The position numbers and the translations under genes were made by a program. The notes beneath the pieces were generated by a model. It worked only from the letters and a program-made list of their open reading frames with translations. It searched no databases and was not told the origin of the DNA. This document shows positions 1 through 10,930 of a stretch of 64,000 nucleotides of DNA, piece after piece; position 1 is the first letter of the stretch, and every line of letters starts with the position of its first letter. Source of the stretch: Manduca sexta (lineage: Eukaryota; Arthropoda; Insecta; Lepidoptera; Sphingidae); NCBI RefSeq assembly GCF_014839805.1, contig NC_051130.1, forward strand, positions 7,378,001-7,442,000. Direction: 5' to 3'.

Positions 1-580
1 TTGCTCTTTAACAGCATGTAGGCGCAACATCGAACAAAAAGAAACAGTCTTTGGTATATGCACTGAAGACTACTATTAGAAATAAAAGATGAACAAACAA
101 TGCACGTGTTGATTTCAAAGTATATTGAGGAAACGTATCGGTAATTGTTTTGTCTATTAATAATATGTGCAATAAATTCAGAACTTGTACCACGCCCGTC
201 CTTGGTATGAGTATTATTTGAAAATTGTATATTCATATCATAGGACCAATGACAACAATACAATTATTTACATCTGGGTTTTAGCACATTTCATTACTTT
301 TATGAAGTTATTTAATAGGCCCCTATTTCCCAATAATCATGTAAATTTTATTCTACACTTATTGTATTAAACAGCTAATGTTCTCTTTGATATTTTATTT
401 AGGAGAATAGATTCGATAGTGACTTTTGTATTTGGTTGGCTTATACTTTTATGAGACGAGTAGCATTTACTCAAAAGATGTGAAATATGCCCTCAAGATA
501 GATAGTGTGAATATAAATTCGACTTTATGGTTGGCTTTACGTGAGGTCAATATACTTATTAACTGTGGCTTCGAAAACTT
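1..580. other. No supported gene
   Basis: Only short AT-rich frames occur here, without splice-site or protein-family support. I see no recognisable repeat or RNA gene. Confidence 0.5.
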
Positions 581-586
581 TTTATT
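581..586 (-). terminator. Polyadenylation signal AATAAA
   Basis: TTTATT on the plus strand, i.e. AATAAA on the minus strand, about 37 bases after the stop codon of the C-x8-C protein exon at 623-1153. Confidence 0.6.
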
Positions 587-622
587 CATTACCGCGAATT
601 ACGCTATTAATATTTAAATCGA

Positions 623-1153
623 TTACATATGAGTGCACACAATACGCTCACGAATCTCAACACATCTTGTAACGGCACTTCGATGTTTCTTCGTTGTTAA
701 TTTGACGAGGTATTTTAATTTTTCTCTCACTTCTTCACTTTCATCGCCTTTGTCTTCCATAGGTTCGTTCACATCCTTATCTTGACTATCATTAAGTTTA
801 TCATTCCAAGCAGGAGGTCTCCTTAGATTGGTAAAAGGCGGCTGTTGGTATCCACATTCTAATCTTCCACCGCGTATCCTGCACCCTCCGTTCAACTCAA
901 TTGGATTATTTTTGCTAATAGGTTTGCCAACATTCAAATTGTATCCACAAAGTACCCTGTCATCAACAACTCGGCACAAGGAACTATCAAAATCGTACGG
1001 ACAACAACGGTTACGAGGTCTCGGTGTCTGGACATTTTGATCTGGAACATTCTGTTGTAAATACTCATGTCGAACAGTCGGAGAACTTTGTATTTGATTT
1101 TCAATATCTTGACAATGTCTAGGTGTGGCCAATTTTAATGATATTATTAGTAT
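623..1153 (-). CDS. Terminal exon of secreted triple C-x8-C protein (copy A)
   Basis: Terminal exon of a protein I do not recognise. It opens in phase 0 after an acceptor TTATTAG (AG at 1154-1155). It first reads a hydrophobic run ILIISLKLA, probably the end of a signal peptide, and stops with TAA at 623-625 (176 residues). No in-frame ATG lies at the start, so an upstream exon is missing. Three cysteine pairs have identical spacing: CRVVDDRVLC, CRIRGGRLEC and, at the extreme C-terminus, CVEIRERIVC. The first two are followed by GY. A conserved PF-x-N-x-RRPPA block follows the second pair, then an acidic linker. The exon at 5446-6217 on the other strand is clearly a paralogue with the same three units in the same order. 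Secretion and disulphide-bonded hairpins are inferred; function is unknown. Confidence 0.7.
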   Translation of the reverse strand: MLIISLKLATPRHCQDIENQIQSSPTVRHEYLQQNVPDQNVQTPRPRNRCCPYDFDSSLCRVVDDRVLCGYNLNVGKPISKNNPIELNGGCRIRGGRLECGYQQPPFTNLRRPPAWNDKLNDSQDKDVNEPMEDKGDESEEVREKLKYLVKLTTKKHRSAVTRCVEIRERIVCTHM

Positions 1154-1806
1154 CTAATAAACGAAAAAAAAACTAAATTATCACATCTACCTTACTTATT
1201 CGAATTACGTAGTAGACACAAGAAGGAAACATTTATGCAAATGTTTCTACTAATTTAAAATCGAAAGATTTTCTAATGGGGCAATTAAAGATAATTTTAT
1301 TAAATAACAAAAAGCTAAAGATAGGGACAATACGAACATAATTTTATTCATAAAACCGTTTAAAAATAAAAATCAACACAAACCGTACATATTTCGATGT
1401 ATCTCATCACGTTATCAAAGCCAACACAAATGCATTTTAATTAAAAATAATCGAATGTACGGTTAACAAAAATAACTTGGAAAGAAAAAAGGAAATTTAA
1501 AGCAAGTCGCAAAATTTTGATCCTCATTTCGTTTCCTGCTAAAATGATTATTTGCTAATATTGCAGCTTCCTATTTTTAAATAATCTTCACCGTACATTA
1601 CTTATATATGGAGTGAAACTGGAAATAGAGCTATACTATAATACGTATAAACAAAATCATTTTTAATGTTAAGGCGTCGTTAAATATTTTGTTGGATAGA
1701 TTACTCCGTAGAAGGGCTTTGGAAAAATCACGGGCACACGTATAAGCGTAGTATTAAACTTCCCAACTTATATTTACTGTACGAGAGATTACTTACTTTT
1801 TTCAAT
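1154..1806. other. Intron or intergenic; no gene seen
   Basis: AT-rich sequence upstream of the copy A exon. The missing first exon of copy A may lie here or further right, but I could not place it. Confidence 0.4.
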
Positions 1807-1812
1807 TTTATT
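1807..1812 (-). terminator. Polyadenylation signal AATAAA
   Basis: AATAAA on the minus strand, only three bases beyond the stop of the Lys/Ser-rich exon 1816-2551. This marks that exon as terminal. Confidence 0.6.
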
Positions 1813-1815
1813 TCA

Positions 1816-2551
1816 TCATTTCAGCAACCATATGATCGTCCGTTTTAATATTTTGTTTTCAATACCTAACTCTTCCACATTAATCAGGCTAAGATCAACT
1901 TCGTCTATGTTTACATTGTCTATTTCTATATCATTTTCATCTAAAAGATCTGACCACTCTTTATGCGCTTTAATAACACTTTTTGCCCATTCCCATAGCT
2001 GACGTCTTAATTTTCGTTTGAATTTACTACTTATAAAACTTTTGCCAGATGTATTCCTAGACATATCACTGTATCGCTCCGTACCACTATAACCAGCTTT
2101 ACTGGTTTCAGATGAGCTCGGTGAATTCCCAAGCATTGCTTTAAATACATATTTTTTAATATCTGTTTCTTCAAATTTAAATTTCTGAGCAATATTTTTT
2201 TTTACTTGTAACCGCCGCTCGACTATATACGTCTTTCCAAAGATTCGTCATTTTTTTACTCAGGCTCGTTTTCGAACTTATTTCACTATATGGCAGAGAC
2301 GTAGAATCTATATCGCTTTTCGACAGAGACTTGGCATCTATGCTGTATTTACTTAATTTAACAACGCTTTTATTTAATTCTTTCCGTGATGTAACATTAG
2401 TATTATTGATTACACCATATTCATACTCTTGTGATTTTTTCTTGAAGATCCGAAAAGAGGGTTTCGATGGTACGTGCGAAGAATAATCAAACGCTATACC
2501 TGCAGACAAAGGTTTAGTAAGCTTATTGTAATTGGTAGTTACCAAAGCTGG
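1816..2551 (-). CDS. Lys/Ser-rich terminal exon, frame broken at an A9 run
   Basis: Unrecognised. After a good acceptor (TTTTACAG, AG at 2552-2553) an open frame begins with PALVTTNYNK in phase 0 and is rich in Ser, Lys and Asp. It hits a stop at 2177. A second frame continues to a stop at 1816 without any stop between 2203 and 1816. The two frames are offset by one base and meet at a run of nine A on the coding strand (plus-strand T run 2195-2203). One added or lost A there explains the break. The second half holds a basic/aromatic stretch (FKRKLRRQLWEWAKSVIKAH) and an acidic Asp/Glu-rich tail. There is no ATG start, so upstream exons are missing. The break may be a real mutation or a base-calling slip in the homopolymer. 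Confidence 0.5.
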
Positions 2552-2598
2552 CTGTAAAAGGTACAAAAATATGCATCTTTAATTGATACGGGCAACAT

Positions 2599-2604
2599 TT
2601 TATT
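2599..2604 (-). terminator. Polyadenylation signal AATAAA
   Basis: AATAAA on the minus strand about 95 bases after the stop of exon 2696-3633. The acceptor of the next exon (2551) lies only about 45 bases further on, which fits alternative terminal exons or very tightly packed genes. Confidence 0.55.
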
Positions 2605-2695
2605 TGATAACGGTGCCTAATATTCAATAACGTTACAATATTAACTTGCTTAACTAAATATAGCAGACAACAGCCATGATCCATCAGTTAATATT

Positions 2696-3633
2696 CTAAT
2701 ATGCTTTTCCGAAGTAACTGCCAACGGCACTTTTAAACTCTTCAAGCTTAGAGGGTCTTGCAAATGTAACTCTTCTTTTTTTCTTCTCCTGCTCTTGAAA
2801 CTTCTTTATTATGATACTTATTTCTTTTTTACTGAGTTTTTTTACGTCCAGTTTGCATATTTTAGATGTAGCTGACTTTGATAAATCTCCTTTTTTAAAA
2901 CTTTCTAAAACCTTATCAAACAACCCTCTTTTCAATGAACTTAAAGAGGTATTTGTCTTCAAATTGCCAATAATAGCTTCTGCTATAGATAGTCTATTAT
3001 TTTTACTCTTCTCCGCATAAGTTTCCAACATTTTATGTAATTGTTCCTTATCCAACTTCTTTAACTCATTATATTTAGATTTATTTGACATTGACCCTGC
3101 TGCGGAAAGATCCCCTTTTTTGTAATCGTGAATTAATTTTTCCAAAAGCTTTTCTTTGGATCCTTTGATAGAAAACTTTTTTTTTAAATCTTCAAATTCC
3201 AGCCCGTCGATCAAATCTAAATCCTTTAAAGACATATTTATTTTTGAAAATTTCTTTTTATTCTTAAAAAGCGTTACAACAGACGCTAGTTTCTTTAGAG
3301 AAAACCGATCCAAATTATCTACAAACTTTTGTTTTATGTCATCCACATCTAAGCGGCCTAAAGTAGATTTAACAGTTTCCTTGAAGTTTTCTATATACAT
3401 TGAATCAATATTTGGAGAATATTTAGTTTTCAATACGTCAATGTCTATTCCAGTTATATCGTACTGATCAAAATCAGGAGTTACTACATTAATTATTTTT
3501 TTCTTTATACGTCTTTTTATTCTTCTGCAAAAGAATCCACAAATCTTTCGTATACATCGTACACAGCAGCCTTGCCTCTTTGTTTTCTTTGTTGTCTGAG
3601 TCTTTGTACTTTTTGTCTGAGTGGTCGGGTATC
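2696..3633 (-). CDS. Lys-rich terminal exon with a short Cys cluster
   Basis: Unrecognised protein. The likely exon starts after a strong acceptor, CTCTAATTCAG (AG at 3634-3635), in phase 1, and ends with TAG at 2696-2698 (about 311 residues). The N-terminal part is Thr/Lys-rich, followed by a basic cysteine cluster (QGCCVRCIRKICGFFC). The remaining 250 residues are predicted as Lys-rich helices with repeated Leu/Lys/Asp patterns, for example LKKLDKEQLHKML and FKKGDLSKSATSK. The frame stays open without an ATG to about 3739 and would add a hydrophobic stretch (WVVYIIVFTLLWF). If transcribed that would be a membrane or signal segment, so the exon could start further upstream. No homologue comes to mind. 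A start codon was not found. Confidence 0.55.
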
Positions 3634-3739
3634 CTGAATTAGAGCAACTTAGATAATCATAATGCGCTTTCACTCGAAACCATAATAATGTGAACACGAT
3701 TATGTAGACAACCCATGTATTATGGAGCAGTCACAAAAA

Positions 3740-5445
3740 AATAACAATAAAATTCACACACACAAACATACACGCACACACACGCTTCCCTGAAAATACT
3801 CTTATTTTTGACTGCCTGTTATTTAATTTTATAAACTACGTATAAATCCGTTATTAGCCTTAGGACATGTCTATTAGTTTGTATCACTCTAGTATTCAGG
3901 GCTGTGGTTTTTAATAAATTAATAAAACTAGACTTTACTTCATGCTCATTAGAGTCCCTCTCGAAGAGCTGCCGGCAGCAATTAACAGTCAACAATTGGG
4001 TCAAAACATGCATTTTGACTTATTATTATATTATCTTAAATTCTTTCCTACATATTTAAAATCTGTATCTGGATTCGATAAAATATCGAATATATGTTAA
4101 AAGAATGGGCACTTACTTTTTTTACGGCGAATGCACATTACATTTTGATAATAATTTTATAATGCGTTTTTTTAAGTTCATTACATTTTAATCAGCGAAC
4201 CATATTTAATGTGGTTATTCCATTAAATTCAACTCTTTGATTGTGGCAATCATAGGTGGTAATGTAATTGTTGTGTTTTCTATCATTTTACATATTGATT
4301 TTAAACTGTCAACTTCAAAGAAAACACGTATTTTAGTTGAGGATTTCAGTCAATTTGGCTGTCAATAATTATATCAGGTGTCCTTTATAAAAAGAGTTAT
4401 TTATAAAGAGAAAATACTCAAACGAACACATAAAACAAATATCGTAACCATACATCTAACCATATAATTAAAGGATATTCTAGACGGAAAAAATATAAAT
4501 AGTAAAGACAGAGTAAGGGCCTGTACACAACTCCTGAGGAAATGCAACTCGCCACATAAATGTATAAGCCGACAAAGTACAAAAGTTACACTCTGATCTA
4601 TGCTCTCAAATATATGTTAAGAAAATTAGTACTATGTACTATACTACGATAAGTAAGATATAAAGTTATTTGAAACTTGTGAAATAGGCCCTATAATAAT
4701 AATAATAATAATAATATCAGCCCTGTATTATATACTTGCCCACTGCTGAGCATAACAATAGGCCCTAACTATATTATAAATATAAGATACGGTCGTAACA
4801 TGAAATTGTTTTTTTTCAAGTTAAGGTAAAAAAAATATTCTTTATAAATCAAATACATGTAATTGACGTGTACGTGGCGTGGAGGTGACATGTGCTACGT
4901 AGTATCTACCCAGACAATATCATGACACGAGAAACTTAAGTACCACCTAATGAATTATCCGAAGAAATCACACCCAGAAGCCTAGTACAATCACTAATAT
5001 TATAACAATCAGGTTGATATTTAAAATATTCTAGTGTGTATTGCGAACTGTACTTAAAATTAACTTTCATATTAACCATATGAGCGTAAAATTTATACAT
5101 CACATTTCATGACTAAACGATTTACGGTTGCGATGTGCCTACAATGTCAATTTCACTATCGGTAAGAAATTATTTTGCAATGATTATAATATCATTAATG
5201 AAATTCTATGCGCTTAGGGAAATTAGGATTAATATATACATATTTTATATTATGCAAATAGCTAACACCATCTACTTAATAAAATATACAATATGGTTGC
5301 TTGATGAAAAAATTAATATTACAACGTCCGGTACTAACAAAAGTCAGTTACTTAACGTCAAAAGTAAACGTTGCCCACATTAACTTTGCTTTAAAATTAT
5401 TAATTTGTCTGTATTATAATTACAGACATGCTTCATAATTTCTAG
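3740..5445. other. Non-coding between divergent genes; simple repeats
   Basis: Contains a CA-rich microsatellite (about 3757-3784), an (ATA)n stretch at about 4696-4714 followed by a short piece of the dispersed 'tatacttgcccactgctgagc' repeat (4715-4755), and otherwise AT-rich sequence. First exons for the genes on either side should lie here, but none could be assigned with matching phase. Confidence 0.4.
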
Positions 5446-6217
5446 AATGTTTATAATCAGCGTATGTGCTCCGAAGTTAGAGCGCCTGCTCACTAATTCT
5501 ATAAGTTCAGAAAGTAATTATCTTGAAAATGACGACATTATTGTACCACGCCAAAACTTTCATATTTTAAGAGCAATTGATAATTCCCAAGAAATATCAA
5601 AAAAAGATTGCGCTGGCTACGATTACGATGCAACAAAATGTAAATACGTCAACGATAGAATACTTTGTGGTTACAATAAAAACTTAGGTAACTTTAACGA
5701 CAATAAAGACGTCATAGATTTGGGTAATGGATGCCAAATGCGCGGAAATAGGATAGAGTGTGGATATCTAGTTGGCCCTTTTGTAAATCCTAGGCGGCCA
5801 CCTGCGCACGACAATGAAGAAGAATATCATACAGAACAAACTCCGAGAAGGAAGGCTACAAATGCAATTAAATATTTAGAATTAACAGAAAAAGAAAAGG
5901 TTATTGAAAACACGAAGCCTACTACGAAATTGGTGGTATTAAATGATTCAAAAACCAAAGAGACAGAAAAACCAATACTTGACACACTAACGACGAAGAA
6001 AATGACTCCTAATACACCAAACACAAAAAACACGCCATTTTTCAGCACGACACTTAAAAAAATTACTACTAAGATATACAAGTTTAATATTACAAGCACG
6101 CCACCTAAAACAAGTCCACAAACAACGGAAAGCGCAGCTATAGAAATTATATCAACCAAGAAGAAACCAATGTCGAAGTGCGTGGAAAAGGGTGATCGCA
6201 TAGTATGTTATGATTAG
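5446..6217 (+). CDS. Terminal exon of secreted triple C-x8-C protein (copy B)
   Basis: Unrecognised but clearly paralogous to the exon at 623-1153. The exon follows an acceptor TTTCTAG (AG at 5444-5445) and begins one base before an ATG, so a phase-2 upstream exon is expected. The alternative is use of that ATG itself. The first residues, MFIISVCAPK, look like the end of a signal peptide. Three evenly built cysteine pairs follow: CKYVNDRILC and CQMRGNRIEC, each followed by GY, and CVEKGDRIVC at the C-terminus. The block PF-x-N-x-RRPPA is shared with copy A. Between the second and third pairs is a roughly 100-residue Thr/Lys-rich linker, probably disordered and possibly O-glycosylated, much longer than in copy A. 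The stop is TAG at 6215-6217. An extracellular role is inferred. Confidence 0.7.
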
Positions 6218-6403
6218 TCACCTTTAGTATTTAAAGCCGTTTAAGATTTTATTAGTTCAAATAAGTGCTGTCACCGTTTTAATTAACTGAGTTGTTGTGT
6301 ATAGTTGTAATAGTGCTTCAGAGTTAATTAACTTTTAATTTTAATCAAAGTAGATCGTACATTTGTTTAATTTTTACTTTGTAGTTTGTAAGTGTACCTA
6401 ACA

Positions 6404-6409
6404 AATAAA
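6404..6409 (+). terminator. Polyadenylation signal AATAAA
   Basis: AATAAA about 190 bases after the stop of the copy B exon. Confidence 0.5.
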
Positions 6410-6522
6410 TCAATAATACAATAATGTATTATAGAAACACTTGGTTCTTAGTATGAGTTAGTGGCAAGCAAGCAAAAATGGACGTTAGCAATAACAATTT
6501 TATTGCATTTTGTCATTAATAG

Positions 6523-6921
6523 ATGGCGATAAAAATAGAAGAGAATTCACCAGATTTATCAACAATGCACAAACACCTACACAATGGTGATACGACTTTA
6601 AATATACCTTTCATTACGTATCAGAATCTTTGTATTACTATAGCATCATCATTATTTATTCTTGTCTCATCAAACACTAGTAACAGAAGTAGTAGTTATA
6701 GAAGTAAAAGTGGTATGAAAGAACTTCTCAAAATAGATGTACGGGTATCGTTATCATTCGCTTTTAGTTTTTATCTAATTACAATAAATCATGGGCTTAT
6801 ACGAAAATGTATGGAAACAACTTTTTGTGGTTTGGAAATATACGAGAGGATGCAATTAAGAAAAAAAAAGTCGTGGCGGATTATTATGAACTTTTTGATT
6901 ACTTGTTTAAAAGTCATTTGA
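6523..6921 (+). CDS. Uncertain 132-codon open frame
   Basis: An ATG-initiated frame of 132 codons with a hydrophobic middle (NLCITIASSLFILVSS) and a basic C-terminal part. I recognise no domain and see no clear promoter. In DNA this AT-rich a frame of this length can arise by chance, so this is a weak candidate only. Confidence 0.15.
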   Translation: MAIKIEENSPDLSTMHKHLHNGDTTLNIPFITYQNLCITIASSLFILVSSNTSNRSSSYRSKSGMKELLKIDVRVSLSFAFSFYLITINHGLIRKCMETTFCGLEIYERMQLRKKKSWRIIMNFLITCLKVI

Positions 6922-7224
6922 TGAAGTCATGATTTTAAATTTATATCACTCTTCTGACGCATATTAATTTTAGTGTATCAAAATAGCTTAGCTTCTAGAA
7001 TTTACTTTTATATGATATTAAAATGCAATCAAATTATTCAATAATGAATTTAGTAGTTCTCAAAAACCATGTAACGATTTAAGTGCCCAAAGTTCCAATT
7101 CTTGTAACAGTGAATATAACCATTATCTGGACTTGTGGCCGAAGCCAAAAAACCTTTACAATCGTTAACGTTAATGTTATGTATGGGCATGATATACCCT
7201 AGCGACAGATTTATCGCTAGGATA

Positions 7225-7620
7225 TAATATTTCCATGACTGTCTTGGTGGCGTAGTTGTAATGGGTAGACCGTACGAATACGACTGTCGCTCTGAGGTCC
7301 CGAGTTTGTTACCGGTTTAGGCTAAAACCGTTGTGACTGGGTTTTTCTATCTTAAAATTACTTAGTCACAACTCGAAATTACGAAGTTAACGGTGTGACA
7401 CCCCTGTGCCTTGAAAAGCACGTAAAGCCATTGGTCCAGCGCCTGATCTCTCTCCGGTCATGTCGGATTGCCGTCTCACTGGTCTATGACGGTGAAGGAA
7501 CAGGGAGTGCACCTGGGTACTGGGCACACACTTGTGCACTATATGTATGTCCAGCGTGCCTGGTTGATGTCTGTTGAGATTGGACACCATGGCCAAAATT
7601 CGGCAAAGCAAGAAATATAC
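7225..7620 (+). repeat. SINE/LINE-derived dispersed repeat
   Basis: Begins with a tRNA-like SINE head ('ggtggcgtagttgtaatggg', then 'ctctgaggtcccgag' as a decayed box B). It runs on into a segment of a kind common in Lepidoptera ('aagcacgtaaagccattggt', later 'gagtgcacctgggtactggg'). The second SINE-like head at 17650 supports a dispersed family. Short frames inside are not genes. Confidence 0.6.
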
Positions 7621-7764
7621 ACCCATACATTTCTTTTTCTATTAGCGTTGACGATTGAAAAAATGCATCTTAGCTACGGCCTCCGATTGTAATTAGAATT
7701 TAAATCAAGAAAAACACTAATCAACAAGAAGCGATAACTTTCATAAGCTCGTAATTATATAATA

Positions 7765-7875
7765 ATAATATTATATACTGTCCCACCCAGCAGTGGCACG
7801 AGCTTCCTCTATTATTGAGGGATTAGGCCTTAATCCACCACAATGTCCTAGTGCAGATTGGCAGACTTAATATTT
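7765..7875 (+). repeat. Dispersed 'cagcagtgggca' repeat
   Basis: Contains 'actgtcccacccagcagtgg', 'ttgagggattaggcct' and 'tagtgcagattggcagactt'. Related pieces occur at 4715, 10850, 32175 and, inverted, 55115-55205. These mark an old dispersed lepidopteran family. Confidence 0.6.
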
Positions 7876-8554
7876 CCCACAAAATCTTATAAAACTGTTT
7901 ATTACGTCGACTTATTTAATATATACCATTCATCCGGCAACAAAGCATCTCGTTTGTAGTGGAATAACCCGTTTATAAGACATAAAAATAACAGCGATAA
8001 CATCTTTATTGAAGACACAAACTACAGGTAGCCTGTTAATATAAAATAACAAATGTTTTAACCGAATAGTTTTACCCGAAATTATAACAACTCACTCTCA
8101 GGATCCTGAATCACACAGGACTTTAAAAATAATATTAAAGTCACATGGGATACTTACTATATTCATATAAAGACGTAGTTCACCTTCATAATCTAGAAAC
8201 CACAACAAACATTCAAACGTAGTCCTATTGACGGTATAAAGGTAAAATTCATTTTGTTTATATCTTGCTTTTTAGTTATGCAATACCCGTCGAAACAACA
8301 TTTATAATCTGATATAAAAATTTAATATATTATGAAAATAAATAGAGAAATGAGTAACCTGTTAATAGTAAGTAATTTTTGGACGTTCTAATAGAAGAGC
8401 AGCTTTGATAGACGTAAAGGTAAATAGGAGATTTTTTCCTATAATACCGCTTACAAAGCTGTCCTTCGATTAGAACGCCTGTAATTGCAAAAAGACAGAT
8501 TCCCCGTAAACGGAACAAGACACCCTAACTATACTCAGATATTTTATTTACACA

Positions 8555-8770
8555 TGCCCTAACGGCTCCTCTATAAGATCAACACAGCCGCAAATAGTGC
8601 ATCCAATTTGCGGTATATGCATTCCGTCTTATCTTATAATGTGAAAAATGTCGAACCTATGGCCATTTCGGTCACCAATTCTAACCCTCGGACTGATACT
8701 GAGCTGAAAAATCCAACATCACTTTGTCCGACTGGAGTTTTGAAGCCTCAGGATGAATTTCACATCTAAC
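8555..8770 (-). repeat. Degenerate SINE
   Basis: Reverse-oriented copy recognised from 'gcattccgtcttatcttata' and 'gccatttcggtcacca'. It is strongly diverged from the better copy at 12600-12790. Confidence 0.45.
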
Positions 8771-8774
8771 TTAA

Positions 8775-9530
8775 ACAACTACGACATCGTTATAATAAGA
8801 GGTATATTACATTAAAAAATGTGAATATTTTTCTAAAATCAGTATAACCTTTTAATACCTATCAACCAGAAGTTTATTAATCGCCACTGTATTTTAGGGT
8901 TCATTGACATCTTTGGATTAATCCAATGTAAGTAAAAACTCTGTTGCTCCCGGATTCCGTTTAGTTATATTACCTAAGATATCGTGTAAATCTTAAGAAA
9001 GCAATTGAGTTAAAAAAAAGGAATTTAATACATATTTTTACATTAAATATGTCTTATCTGATTTACTAATTAAATTTTGTATTATCGAATTCCACATTAA
9101 TAATAATTTGATGTCATATTAGATATGAGTGCATTAAGTACTGCTTATATGGAACTGACTTTTATACCCCTTAGGTAAGAACAGGCTCGCAAAGAAAATG
9201 GAAATTAATTGTTTCAGTTTAAAGTAAATAATATTTAGTATAAATATATAAATATTATTATAGAAACATTGCTTGATACGACTATAACATCCATGACAAT
9301 ACCATACTCTTGCATGTAGAATTATAGGATTAGCTCTACTTGACATCTAACTACTTTTCAGATTATAGTAATCATTGGATGGATTTAGAGCATCTTGTTA
9401 TTCTTTGATTGGGTCCAACATATTCTCAATTTAACAGTTTAAAAGTCGCGTATCAAAAGCACATCATCGGCTCCTTAAAAATACGCCGTCGTCTGCATAG
9501 AATTTAAAAATATCAAACTTTTGTCCCATA
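8775..9530. other. No gene seen
   Basis: AT-rich sequence without convincing coding, RNA or repeat features. Confidence 0.4.
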
Positions 9531-9544
9531 TATTCAGCAGACCG

Positions 9545-9655
9545 GCATAATTGTGTCGGCTGTCGAGAGGTAATCAAGTCTTGTCAGTTGACATTTTATT
9601 GGACCCCACTTACCATCAGGTGCGGTGGGCTCACTTAGTCTTGCACGTATAAAAA
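9545..9655 (+). repeat. Dispersed repeat fragment
   Basis: Contains 'ccccacttaccatcaggtgc' and 'ggtgggctcactt', a segment that recurs in lepidopteran repeats, ending in an A-rich run. Confidence 0.4.
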
Positions 9656-9999
9656 AAATAATAGAACGGGGCTAACTTTTTAACCCATAAATAATAAAAA
9701 GCCGTAATTACTATGTTATCTTTGGTATAATTTGCTTAGACACAAATAAATAATGAGTGATTTGATTTAATGCAAATCCTCTTCAAAGCAAAAAACCCAG
9801 TCATTTAAAAATACACGAATTCGTATGTAATAAAATTGATTAGACACACAGCACCGTCGGCCTAGTCGAACCAATTAACAATCAGAAACAATTATTACTA
9901 TAACTCACAGAACTAGTAAGCTGATGCTGCAATCCGCCAGTTATATCGATACTAATCCTTACATACATAATATTATAAAACAAAGTCCCCTGCCCCGTC

Positions 10000-10190
10000 T
10001 GTCTGTCTGTTTGAATGCGATAAACTAAAAAAACTATAAAACAGATTTCGATGAAATTTGGTGTGAGGATAGTTAATGACCCTAGGAAGGACATCGGCTC
10101 CTCTTAATCGCGTGAATAGATATAGCGGGACTTTTATCCCGGAAAAACTATATCACGAGGACGGAGCCGCGAGCAAAAGCTAGTATTGTT
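10000..10190 (-). repeat. LINE-like 3' tail
   Basis: Ends in 'gccgcgagcaaaagctagta', the reverse complement of the 'ctagcttttgctcgcggctt' tails at 18172 and 24377. It carries 'cgatgaaatttggtgtgagg' internally. This is typical of the 3' ends of short lepidopteran non-LTR elements (RTE-like is my inference). Confidence 0.55.
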
Positions 10191-10194
10191 ATTA

Positions 10195-10395
10195 ATGCGA
10201 AAGTAACTCTCTGTCTGTCATCCTGTGTGTCTAATTTACAAAAAAAAATACTGAACTGATTTTTAAGAAATTTTATGCGCAATAAACTTGATACATAAGA
10301 AAGGACGTGAGCTACTTTTTATTCCAGAAAAGTACTTAGAGTGTGTCGAAAACTTTTTCACTCGGGCGAAGCCGCGAGCAGCACTAGTTAGATAA
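10195..10395 (-). repeat. Second LINE-like 3' tail
   Basis: A diverged copy of the same family directly next to the previous one, ending in 'gggcgaagccgcgagcagca'. Confidence 0.45.
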
Positions 10396-10839
10396 CCACT
10401 CACAAGTATTACAACAAATGGGTGCAGAAGTAGAAACGATGACCATTCGATCTCAAATTCTCATTATATTAAACTAATTTAAGTTTAGCTCGCGAGTCCA
10501 ATTAGTTTCTAGGAATAAGACGTGCGCAGACGCTGCCAACTAGCTAAAGTTACTGAATAATTGTCACTTTTATAGTACTGTAGTGCTTCATGGCAGGTAG
10601 TTAATATATGCACCACGCCAAGAATTCCTACTCTATACCGTTCCGGAATAAAATATAGCAATTTATACAGAACACAGAAAAACACTTCTAAATTTAAATT
10701 TGAATTTATGTTTTGATGTTCTTAATAATATAGTAAAGTTTTAAGGTTATGTGTTACATAATGTTGTCGTATCACATTAATATTCAAATTACTTATTGTT
10801 TATTAATCATACCCCGTAATAACAATAAATAACATGTCA

Positions 10840-10930
10840 CCACATTGGGCAAGTAGTAGCGTACTTGGCCTTACATCTATAGGGGAGGCCTATGTTCAGC
10901 AGTGGACTTGTGGCCGATAAAGATTTTTTT
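10840..10930 (-). repeat. Dispersed 'cagcagtggac' repeat fragment
   Basis: Carries 'aggcctatgttcagcagtgg', related to the fragments at 7765 and 55115. Confidence 0.45.

Noticed and set aside
3819..4013. 64-codon minus-strand frame as first exon of the Lys-rich gene
   Set aside because: No signal peptide, and the only good donor (GTAAAG) leaves phase 0 while the exon at 3633 needs phase 1.
5135..5170. ATGCCTACAATGTCA then GTAAGA as first exon of copy B
   Set aside because: It ends in phase 0, whereas the exon at 5446 needs a phase-2 partner.
7241..7300. Possible tRNA gene
   Set aside because: Only a box-B-like string in a decayed SINE; no cloverleaf can be folded. No other tRNA or rRNA gene was seen in the window.
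7387..7692. Several 60-80 codon frames on both strands
   Set aside because: They lie inside a dispersed repeat and show no protein family features.
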